59,948 nt of DNA, from positions 1 to 59,948 of the forward strand of contig CACYMQ010000035.1 of the NCBI GenBank assembly GCA_902775555.1, in the 5' to 3' direction. Of this stretch, positions 52,889 through 59,948 are shown piece by piece; the stretch's first letter is position 1, and the number at the start of each line of letters is the position of its first letter. The notes under the pieces were generated by a model that had not been told where the DNA came from, searched no databases, and saw only the letters and a program-made list of their open reading frames with translations. Source of the DNA: an uncultured Lachnospiraceae bacterium. GTDB taxonomy: Bacteria; Bacillota; Clostridia; Lachnospirales; Lachnospiraceae. The position numbers and the translations under genes were made by a program.

Positions 52889-53489
52889 GAAGAAGAACCC
52901 CAACCGCTTATGGTACGTGATCATCGGGGTGGTAGTCGGAACACTTGTGCTGCTTGGAATACTGGCGCTGCTGGTAAACAGTATGAAGAAGGATATGGAG
53001 GAGGCCTCGACCCGGACGACGGAGACCGTTACAACCGGAGCGGCGGGAGAGGCAACCACGGAAGCGGTCAGCGGAAAGGATGGAGTGTCCACGGAAACAG
53101 CCGGCGGGAAGGATGGAGTATCCACGGAAACGGTCGGCGGGAAGGATGGGGTATCCACGGAAACGGCCGGCGGGACGGTTGCCGCAGCGTCGGATCCGGG
53201 GGCAGATCCCGCCGGTGAGAAGACCCTCCGATTCAGAAACCGGAAATATAAGGATCAGCATTATACCAAGCACGGGGAAGAGATGGGATTTACGGATGCG
53301 GATGCTTATGAAGCGGCAGCCAGCGACGTGGTAAACGATCCTTCCAGTTTACATAAAATCGAGAAAGAGGACGGGGACGATGTGTACTACAGAGAGGCGG
53401 ATAATGCATTTGTAGTCGTATCTACCGACGGATATATCCGCACATTTTTCTATCCCAACGGGGGAAAGAAGTATTTTGACAGGCAGTAA
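52881..53489 (+). CDS. Membrane-anchored protein with repeat stalk and toxin-like C-terminal domain
   Basis: 202 residues. One membrane segment (10-32, YVIIGVVVGTLVLLGILALL) places the C-terminus outside. A Thr/Gly-rich stalk contains three 11-residue repeats (GKDGVSTETAG, 63-95). The last 85 residues read KDQHYTKHGEEMGF, AYEAAASDVVNDP, DDVYYREADNAFVVVS and DGYIRTFFYPNGG. This order (His127, Lys130, His131, then a strand and an RTFF end) resembles nuclease-like domains of the Barnase/EndoU/colicin group in polymorphic toxins. No immunity gene is evident. ATG52881 has GGAGG; it overlaps the transglutaminase gene. Confidence 0.6.
   Translation: MYEKKNPNRLWYVIIGVVVGTLVLLGILALLVNSMKKDMEEASTRTTETVTTGAAGEATTEAVSGKDGVSTETAGGKDGVSTETVGGKDGVSTETAGGTVAAASDPGADPAGEKTLRFRNRKYKDQHYTKHGEEMGFTDADAYEAAASDVVNDPSSLHKIEKEDGDDVYYREADNAFVVVSTDGYIRTFFYPNGGKKYFDRQ
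53067..53165 (+). repeat. Three 33-bp coding repeats in the stalk
   Basis: Units at 53067, 53100 and 53133, nearly identical, encoding (V/A)xGKDGVSTET. Confidence 0.9.
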
Positions 53490-53495
53490 GAGACG

Positions 53496-53537
53496 GATCA
53501 TACAGGTGGGAGATATGCTGTATGATCTTTTTTTTTT
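53496..53537 (+). terminator. Strong terminator after the stalk protein
   Basis: GATCATACAG (53496-53505) pairs perfectly with CTGTATGATC (53518-53527), followed by ten T. Confidence 0.93.
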
Positions 53538-53585
53538 ACGGGTCTTGAGGTACCGAAAAGGTTCCTATTGTAAAGGATTTTTAAT

Positions 53586-53614
53586 TTGACTTTGTGAATG
53601 GAATTGTATACTAT
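53586..53614 (+). promoter_or_regulatory. Promoter for the RND exporter
   Basis: TTGACT at 53586-53591 and TACTAT at 53609-53614 with 17-nt spacing (or TATACT with 15 nt), about 50 nt before the ribosome site. Confidence 0.6.
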
Positions 53615-53664
53615 CGAAAATGACTGTTTTTTGTTTTATGAATGTAGAATAAAAGGAGACCATC

Positions 53665-56600
53665 ATGCTATCTAAATTCAGTGTAAAGCGCCCGTATACC
53701 GTATTGGTGGGCGTGGTCATGATTTTGGTGCTTGGTTATGTGGCATATACGAGAATGACGGCGGATCTCCTGCCGAACATCAGCTTCCCGTATGTGATCA
53801 TCATTACCGTAGACCCGGGTGCCAGCCCGGAGGAGGTGGAGGGAGACATCACCGCCAAACTGGAGTCCAGTCTGGCCACCACTTCCAACCTGAAAACACT
53901 GCAATCCATGTCCAGGAACAGTATGTCCCTGGTGATCCTGGAGTATGAGCAGACAGCGAACATGGATTCTACCATGATCGAACTGCAACAGAAGCTGGAT
54001 CAGGTGAAAACCACATTTGCGGAAAATGTGCAGGCGCCCATGGTCATGCAGATCAATCCAGACATGCTTCCCATCATGGTGGCTGCCATCGGTGTGGAGA
54101 ATATGGATCCCACGGAGATCACCACGTATGTGGATAATAATATCACCCCTCAGCTGGAAAGTATCGAGGGTGTGGCTTCCGTAACCGCTACCGGCGGTAT
54201 CGTGGAGACCATTCAGGTTACCCTGAATCAGGATAAGATCGACAAATTGAATGATAAGGTCATGGAGGAGGTCCGCAGCCAGTTCAAGGAAGCCGAGGAT
54301 GAGATCAAGAAGGGCAAGGACGAGATCGAAAGCGGCAAGGCCGAGCTGGAGAGCGGGAAACAGGCACTTGCAAATAAGATCAGCGAGGGCGAGACCCAGC
54401 TGAATACGCAGAAGATCCAGCTCTATACCACAGCTTCGGATCTGGACCGGCAGTTGGTGGAACTGCAGGCCAGCCAGCAGGGACTGGACAACGGGATCAA
54501 ATCCCTGACTCAGGCAGCTGATGGTGTAAAGAAACTGAAGGATGGCATCGCCCAGCTGGATGCCGGCATCAAAGAGATGAAGGCGCTGCAGGAGTCACTG
54601 ACACCCCTGGCGGCCATGACAGATGAGGAACTGCTCGCGGCAACGGGCATGACCCGGGAAGCATATAACAAGCAGATGGCAGAACTGGCGGCAAAGATCA
54701 CGGCTGCAGAGGCTCAGAAGGAGGCCCTGCAGGCCCAGCTGGATACCACAAATCAGCAGATCACCACCATGAGCCAGTCCATGAATCTGTCACAGTATGG
54801 GATCAAACTGAAGTCTGTGGATGATCTTCCGGAAGCGATCAAGGCACTGGAGGCAGCCAAGGCCCAGGTGGCAGTGGGTATCAATACGATCCAGGAAGCG
54901 AAGAAACAGGTCGAGGCAGGAAAGGCTACCATCGACCAGGCCCTTACGGCACTTAATAAGAGCGAGATCCTGGGATCCCTGCAGATCAGCGACGCTTCGA
55001 CCAAGTTGATCACGGGTGCGGCTGCCCTGGATAATGCCGAGAAGACCATGGACACCACCAAGGCGGATGCAGAGGCAAAGGCAGATATCAACTCCGTTCT
55101 CTCTGCGGATGTGATCCGTCAGCTGCTGGTGGCACAGAACTTCGATATGCCGGCCGGTTATATCAATGAAGAAGAAGGAAGCTATCTGATCAAGGTAGGT
55201 GAGTCCATTAAGACCGTAGATGATCTGGAGAAGCTGGTCCTTATCGATCTGGGTATGGACAGCATCGGAAAGGTCTATCTGACGGATATCGCGGATGTGG
55301 AGGTAAAGGACAATTCCGACAGATCCTATGCACGGGTAAACGGTGAGCCCGGCCTCCTGCTTACTTTTGAGAAGCAGACGGGATATGCCACCGGTGATGT
55401 GACGGATGCGATCCTGGCGAAGTTTGAAAGTCTTGAGAAGACAGAGGAGGAGAAGATCCATTTCTCCACCATGATGAACCAGGGTGTCTACATCGACATG
55501 ATCGTAAAATCCATCCTGCAGAATATGGGGATCGGAGCGATCCTTGCGATCCTTGTGCTGATCCTGTTCCTCCGGGATTTCCGGCCGACCCTGATCATCG
55601 CATGTGCGATCCCGCTATCCGTGGTATTTGCGGTGGTACTGATGTACTTCTCAAATATCTCGCTGAATATCATTTCCATGTCCGGTCTTGCACTGGGTAT
55701 CGGTATGCTGGTGGATAACTCCATCGTTGTTATTGAAAATATCTTCCGACTGCACAAGGAAGGCATGTCGGTAAAGAAAGCCTGTGTGAACGGTGCCAGC
55801 CAGGTGGCAGGCGCCATCACCTCTTCGACCCTGACCACCGTCTGCGTATTTGCCCCCATCATATTCACGGAGGGTATCACCAGACAGCTGTTCGTGGATA
55901 TGGGTCTTACCATTCTCTATACACTGGCTGCCAGCCTGGTTGTGGCTCTGACCCTGGTTCCCGCCATGGCACAGGGCGTTCTGAGACGGCCGAAGGAGCT
56001 GAAGCACGGGATCTATGAAAAGTTCCTGAACGGCTACGGACGATTCCTCAGAAAGGTGATGAAACTGAAGATCCTGGTATTCCTTCTGGCTATCGGCCTT
56101 CTTATGCTCAGTGTTTATCTGTCCCTCAGCAGAGGAACCGCATTCATGCCGGAGATGACATCCACCCAGGTGACGGTCACTCTTTCGGCACCGGAGGAAG
56201 AAACCCGTGAATTTGAGGAAATGACGGGATACTCCGACACACTGATGGAACGGCTGAAGGATGTGCAGGAGATCGAGACCATTGGTGCCATGGTCGGATC
56301 GGGAACGCTGCTTTCCGGTATCGGCGGAGGGATCGGTGGCGGAAGCAGTGGCGGCTCCGGAGGTACTACATCCACAAATGTGACCATGTACATTCTTCTG
56401 GATCAGAAGTCCGACATTTCCAATGAAGCGATCAAGGAAAAGATCCTGAATGCCGCTGAAGGACTGGACTGTAATGTAAAAGTAAATACCTCCATGATGG
56501 ATATGAGCATGCTTTACGGCTCAGGCGTATCCATTCAGGTGCGCGGACGTGACCTTGCGAAGCTGCAGGAGCTTGCCCGCCTGGTAGGAGAGAAGCTGGA

Positions 56601-57858
56601 AAGCGTGGAAGGTGTTACCGATGTAAACAACGGTCTCCGGAATATGGAGAAGGAGGTTTACATCTCTGTAGATAAAGCAAAGGCTGCCAAGTACGGTATG
56701 ACGGTAGCACAGGTATTCCAGCTGATCTATAAGAAGACGGCGGAGACCTCTTCTTCCATGAAGCTGAGTACCGCATCCAAGGATTATGAGGTTTACGTGA
56801 ATTCCGCGGAACAGGCATCCATGACCAAGGATGATCTGTCCAAAATGACATTTACCTATAAGGATCAGAAGACAGGGGATGAGGAAGAGGTTCCTCTTAC
56901 CCGGGTGGCAGAGATCGGAGAGCGGGAAGAACTGTCCGTGATCAATCGTGAATCCCAGACACGTTATATCCAGGTCAGCGGAAAAGTGGCTGAGGGTTAT
57001 AACGTAGGTCTTGTCGGAAATGATGTGGAAAAGGTCATCAAGGACATAGAGGTGCCGGAGGGATATTCCATCAAGATCGGCGGTGAAAATGAAGCCATTA
57101 ACGATGCCATGGGACAGCTGGTCCTGATGCTGCTTCTGGCGGTCATCCTGATCTACCTCATCATGGTGGCCCAGTTCCAGAGCCTTCTGTCACCATTCAT
57201 TATCATGTTCACGATCCCGCTTGCTTTTACGGGTGGTTTCTTCGCCCTGTGGATGACGGGAAGTGAGATCAGCGTGATCGCCCTTATCGGCTTCGTCATG
57301 CTGTCCGGTATCATCGTAAACAACGGTATCGTGCTTGTAGATTATGTAAACCAGCTCCGCCGCCAGGGCATGGCCAAGAAGGATGCCATCATTGAGTCTT
57401 CCAAGACACGTCTTCGTCCGGTACTGATGACGGCTCTGACCACCATCATTTCCATGTCCACCATGGCTGTCGGAATGGGACGTGGTTCGGAGATGGCACA
57501 GCCCATGGCGATCGTAACCCTGGGTGGTCTGATCTATGGTACATTGCTTACGCTGGTGGTTGTTCCCTGTATCTATGATGCGCTGAACCGTGAGAAGGAT
57601 ATGCGGGAAGAGGATATCGAGATCGTAAAGGCCGAGGAGGATCCGGATCTTGCCATCGAGGATCCGACGGTCATGATGCAGACTGCAGGGGCAGCTGTTA
57701 CAGTGGATCCCGGAGCATCTGCCGGAGGCTATGATTCGGGTGCGGGCTCCGGAGGCTATGCTGCCGGAGAGGTGCCGGAGCATTACGGAACGGAACGTCC
57801 GGTGGACGGCAGCAATGCCGGAATGACGGACGGAGGACCGGGAAACGGTAATATCTGA
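53665..57858 (+). CDS. RND-family efflux permease with large coiled-coil insertion
   Basis: 1397 residues against about 1030 for a usual HAE/AcrB-type pump. It starts KFSVKRPYTVLVGVVMILV and has the two sets of membrane helices with VLILFLRDFRPTLIIA, GIGMLVDNSIVVIEN (the proton-relay helix) and LMVAQFQSLLSPF. Between the first porter parts, residues about 190-470 are a long Lys/Glu/Gln/Ala-rich insertion predicted to form coiled coil. A Gly/Ser-rich loop lies in the second large loop, and a Gly-rich tail ends the chain. GGAG precedes the ATG. No membrane-fusion protein gene is adjacent. Confidence 0.88.
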   Translation: MLSKFSVKRPYTVLVGVVMILVLGYVAYTRMTADLLPNISFPYVIIITVDPGASPEEVEGDITAKLESSLATTSNLKTLQSMSRNSMSLVILEYEQTANMDSTMIELQQKLDQVKTTFAENVQAPMVMQINPDMLPIMVAAIGVENMDPTEITTYVDNNITPQLESIEGVASVTATGGIVETIQVTLNQDKIDKLNDKVMEEVRSQFKEAEDEIKKGKDEIESGKAELESGKQALANKISEGETQLNTQKIQLYTTASDLDRQLVELQASQQGLDNGIKSLTQAADGVKKLKDGIAQLDAGIKEMKALQESLTPLAAMTDEELLAATGMTREAYNKQMAELAAKITAAEAQKEALQAQLDTTNQQITTMSQSMNLSQYGIKLKSVDDLPEAIKALEAAKAQVAVGINTIQEAKKQVEAGKATIDQALTALNKSEILGSLQISDASTKLITGAAALDNAEKTMDTTKADAEAKADINSVLSADVIRQLLVAQNFDMPAGYINEEEGSYLIKVGESIKTVDDLEKLVLIDLGMDSIGKVYLTDIADVEVKDNSDRSYARVNGEPGLLLTFEKQTGYATGDVTDAILAKFESLEKTEEEKIHFSTMMNQGVYIDMIVKSILQNMGIGAILAILVLILFLRDFRPTLIIACAIPLSVVFAVVLMYFSNISLNIISMSGLALGIGMLVDNSIVVIENIFRLHKEGMSVKKACVNGASQVAGAITSSTLTTVCVFAPIIFTEGITRQLFVDMGLTILYTLAASLVVALTLVPAMAQGVLRRPKELKHGIYEKFLNGYGRFLRKVMKLKILVFLLAIGLLMLSVYLSLSRGTAFMPEMTSTQVTVTLSAPEEETREFEEMTGYSDTLMERLKDVQEIETIGAMVGSGTLLSGIGGGIGGGSSGGSGGTTSTNVTMYILLDQKSDISNEAIKEKILNAAEGLDCNVKVNTSMMDMSMLYGSGVSIQVRGRDLAKLQELARLVGEKLESVEGVTDVNNGLRNMEKEVYISVDKAKAAKYGMTVAQVFQLIYKKTAETSSSMKLSTASKDYEVYVNSAEQASMTKDDLSKMTFTYKDQKTGDEEEVPLTRVAEIGEREELSVINRESQTRYIQVSGKVAEGYNVGLVGNDVEKVIKDIEVPEGYSIKIGGENEAINDAMGQLVLMLLLAVILIYLIMVAQFQSLLSPFIIMFTIPLAFTGGFFALWMTGSEISVIALIGFVMLSGIIVNNGIVLVDYVNQLRRQGMAKKDAIIESSKTRLRPVLMTALTTIISMSTMAVGMGRGSEMAQPMAIVTLGGLIYGTLLTLVVVPCIYDALNREKDMREEDIEIVKAEEDPDLAIEDPTVMMQTAGAAVTVDPGASAGGYDSGAGSGGYAAGEVPEHYGTERPVDGSNAGMTDGGPGNGNI

Positions 57859-57975
57859 CAGCAGCAGTTCAAGGGCCGAAGGACCGGTCAAGGATCATAG
57901 GAATTATAACAGGGGACGGATCTTTGTGCCGCCCCCTGTCTCGCATAGAGGCAGCTGAAGGGAGGATGAATACTT

Positions 57976-59109
57976 TTGGAACCGGAGCTTACGACACTTT
58001 GTTACATAGAGAATGAGGACAGATATCTCATGCTCCATCGTGTGAAGAAGGAGCATGATATCAATAAGGATAAATGGATCGGCATCGGAGGACATTTTGA
58101 AGGAACGGAGAGTCCGGAGGAATGCCTGCTCCGGGAGGTACGGGAGGAAACGGGCCTTACCCTTACGGATTACCGGTATCGCGGGATCGTGACCTTTGTG
58201 TCCGGGGACTCGTGCCTGGAATATATGTCGCTCTATACGGCGACAGGCTATAAGGGAGAGCTGAAGGAATGCGATGAAGGGACGCTGGAATGGATCCCGA
58301 AGGAATCGGTATATGATCTGAATCTCTGGGCCGGGGACAAGCTCTTCTTCCGCCTGCTGGAGGAGGAACGCCCATTCTTCTCACTGAAGCTGGTTTATGA
58401 TGCGGAAGGGACACTGTGCAGGGCTGCCCTGGACGGAAGGGATCTGGAGCTGCTGGATGTTCTGGACGAAACCGTTCCGGACGCAGCTATGCCGGATGAA
58501 GCCATGCCGGAGGCGGAGCCTTTGCGGAACAGGAAGGGCTCCGGTGCTGCCGCGGGCGTATTTCCGTATAACGGAGGAAAGGTGCTGCAGCTTCCGGTGG
58601 CAGAGGTTCAGGAAAGAGATACCGTTCACCGGCTGGGACTCCTTCATGCTACGGTGCATATGTGGGTGGTCCGCACAAATGAGGCAGGGAAAAGAGAAGT
58701 CCTCCTGCAGAAACGGAGCCGGAACAAGGATTCCAATCCCGGATGCTGGGATCTTTCTTCTGCAGGTCATATCGCAGCGGGAGATGAAAGACTGCATGCA
58801 GCTGTCCGGGAACTCCGGGAAGAGCTGGGAATCCGGGCGGAACCCGGGGAACTCACTTACATCGGTCATACCAGGCGGAAGACGATGAAGCCCTTCTACG
58901 GAAAGATGTGGCCCGATAATCAGATCAGTTATGTTTATCTCTATCAGGGAGAGGTTGAGATCGACCGGATCACCCTGCAGGAAGAGGAAGTGGAAGAGGT
59001 CCGGTGGATGGAGCCGGAGGAGGTTTTCCGTCGTCTGGAGGACCCGCATTTCAAAAACTGTCTGAATCCGGGGGAGATCGAACTGCTGATGCAGAGCCTG
59101 GACCGCTGA
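57976..59109 (+). CDS. Tandem Nudix hydrolase
   Basis: 377 residues. The first Nudix domain (1-145) has the full box GHFEGTESPEECLLREVREE followed by TGL, in a MutT/8-oxo-dGTPase-like context (MLHRVKKEHDINKDKWIGIG). The second (225-377) has GHIAAGDERLHAAVRELREE followed by LGI, in the context of IPP-isomerase/YfcD-like proteins (QKRSRNKDSNPGCWDLS). Both look catalytically complete. No in-frame ATG lies at the right place; TTG57976 with GGGAGG upstream is the start. The real substrates are unknown. It ends convergently with the methyltransferase gene. Confidence 0.85.
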   Translation: MEPELTTLCYIENEDRYLMLHRVKKEHDINKDKWIGIGGHFEGTESPEECLLREVREETGLTLTDYRYRGIVTFVSGDSCLEYMSLYTATGYKGELKECDEGTLEWIPKESVYDLNLWAGDKLFFRLLEEERPFFSLKLVYDAEGTLCRAALDGRDLELLDVLDETVPDAAMPDEAMPEAEPLRNRKGSGAAAGVFPYNGGKVLQLPVAEVQERDTVHRLGLLHATVHMWVVRTNEAGKREVLLQKRSRNKDSNPGCWDLSSAGHIAAGDERLHAAVRELREELGIRAEPGELTYIGHTRRKTMKPFYGKMWPDNQISYVYLYQGEVEIDRITLQEEEVEEVRWMEPEEVFRRLEDPHFKNCLNPGEIELLMQSLDR

Positions 59110-59151
59110 CGTGAGGACGGGAAGACCGTTTTGAACGGATGGCGGAGATTG

Positions 59152-59184
59152 AAAAAGGCGTCCCGGACCGGGAACGCCTTTTTT
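59152..59184. terminator. Bidirectional terminator between converging genes
   Basis: AAAAAGGCGTCCCGG and CCGGGAACGCCTTTTTT pair around GA, with A and T runs on both sides. Confidence 0.9.
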
Positions 59185-59213
59185 CTGTGTCTCATGTGTA
59201 CACGAAGGATATG

Positions 59214-59825
59214 CTATTTTGCGGGTGGTTTAGGGAGGATACGGTTTACATTTACCATATAATCCAGAAATTCCTGCCCGAAGCGTTTGAACAGCTCCTT
59301 CTCCTCGGTTTTCTTCAGCATAACTGTAAGAAGGATCCAGAGCAGAATGGGAATGACATACATATAGACATTTCCCGAGATGAAGAGGGCACCGGTGCAT
59401 ACGAAGAGGATCGCTGCGTAGATCGGATTCCTCGTCCATGCGTAGATCCCGCCGGTACAGAGTTTTCCGGCATTCAGGTAATCATCGATCCGGATACCGA
59501 AGACGGCTTTCCAGTAAATGAAGAGCCCTATGAGGATCAGGATCACACCGAGTCCCAGATAGGAATATTTCAGGAACGCACTGTCGGGGATGCCGGATTC
59601 AAAGATCCATTTCTTTCGAAGAAGGATGCCGGCTATGGTGAGGACTATGGCGATCAGACCGAAGACCGGACCGATGCCGTAGGTCGACATGGGGACCTTG
59701 ATATCCGTGGCAACGATGGGCGCAAGCTCATCGTTTTCGATGTCGGAGTAATCGTCCTCCTCGCGGTCATACTCCCGATCCTTGATCCTGTCCGTGATGC
59801 TTCTGCTCTTCTTTTCTTCAGACAT
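59214..59825 (-). CDS. ICMT/PEMT-type membrane methyltransferase
   Basis: 203 residues. A charged cytoplasmic start of about 45 residues is followed by four or five membrane segments. The family motif GIYAWTRNPIYAAILF and the closing KTEEKELFKRFGQEFLDYM with NRILP bind S-adenosylmethionine in isoprenylcysteine and phospholipid methyltransferases. It could methylate a lipid or small molecule. Its upstream region (59826-59948) holds a ribosome site and nothing else that I recognise before the window ends. Confidence 0.85.
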   Translation of the reverse strand: MSEEKKSRSITDRIKDREYDREEDDYSDIENDELAPIVATDIKVPMSTYGIGPVFGLIAIVLTIAGILLRKKWIFESGIPDSAFLKYSYLGLGVILILIGLFIYWKAVFGIRIDDYLNAGKLCTGGIYAWTRNPIYAAILFVCTGALFISGNVYMYVIPILLWILLTVMLKKTEEKELFKRFGQEFLDYMVNVNRILPKPPAK

Positions 59826-59948
59826 ATTCTAACCTCACTTTCAAATCATGATGGCTATTTACCAACTCGTGGTTGATATTTGTAAATTCCCGAAGCTTTT
59901 CTGCCCCGGTCCTTTAATGGCACTAGCCTAATGCCTCTACCTGATCTA

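Noticed and set aside
59826-59948. Possible attachment site or gene start at the window end
   Set aside because: No tRNA end, repeat or open frame can be supported in the last 120 nt.

Overview
The window looks like a chromosomal segment from a mid-GC member of the Lachnospiraceae or a close relative (Clostridia). The reasons are: [FeFe]-hydrogenase maturases, a NuoG-type formate dehydrogenase, a TSCPD-domain protein, a SARP-type response regulator, LacI-like sugar-sensor domains fused to c-di-GMP enzymes, choline-binding-type wall repeats, and strong GGAGG ribosome sites. This is an inference from gene content; no rRNA, tRNA, phage, IS or CRISPR locus was recognised. The assignment to family level is tentative.

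Layout. 1-3230: a GNAT tail, then a response regulator / membrane protein / LytS-type kinase operon. 3264-17486: a formate dehydrogenase locus: a GltD-like flavoprotein with a NuoF-type Fe-S domain, a Cys-type FdhA, a TAXI lipoprotein coupled to a GltS carrier, a TSCPD protein, MobA-MobB, a MoeA-like protein, MoaC, ModA, ModB, ModC and FdhD. Together these take up molybdate, build the cofactor and load it into FdhA. 17528-21115: a stand-alone thioester reductase followed by an STAS protein and a SpoIIE/RsbW-type phosphatase-kinase. 21164-27743: CBS-type Mn pyrophosphatase, DegV, then hydE, a frameshifted hydG, and hydF. 27857-35507: VTC and DUF4956 proteins, MATE exporter overlapping a wall-binding GH3 hexosaminidase, and a purine salvage pair (xpt, NCS2 permease) on the minus strand.

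35671-43080 is a c-di-GMP island: a damaged GGDEF-EAL gene, a LacI-sensor/EAL/beta-solenoid protein, and, tail to tail with it, a LacI-sensor/GGDEF cyclase. 43296-53489 is a mixed accessory stretch: an EPKK-repeat pseudo-AAA protein, HisRS, a Cthe_2159-like lipoprotein, TraX, a membrane protein with a 36-nt repeat tail, cytoplasmic GH5, a CPCC-GNAT fusion, a transglutaminase-like protein, and a membrane-anchored protein with a toxin-like C-terminal domain. 53586-59825: a large RND exporter with a coiled-coil insertion, a tandem Nudix protein and an ICMT-like membrane methyltransferase.

Three things stand out. First, several unusual domain fusions: the beta-solenoid on an EAL protein, the toxin-like stalk protein, and the pseudo-AAA protein. 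Second, unusual couplings: TAXI with GltS, MATE with GH3, and thioester reductase with a partner-switching module. Third, signs of sequence instability: two conserved genes (hydG and an EAL gene) carry frameshifting internal deletions, many short tandem repeats lie in or between genes, and a dispersed REP-like palindrome occurs at four sites, one of which supplies the stop codon of modC.
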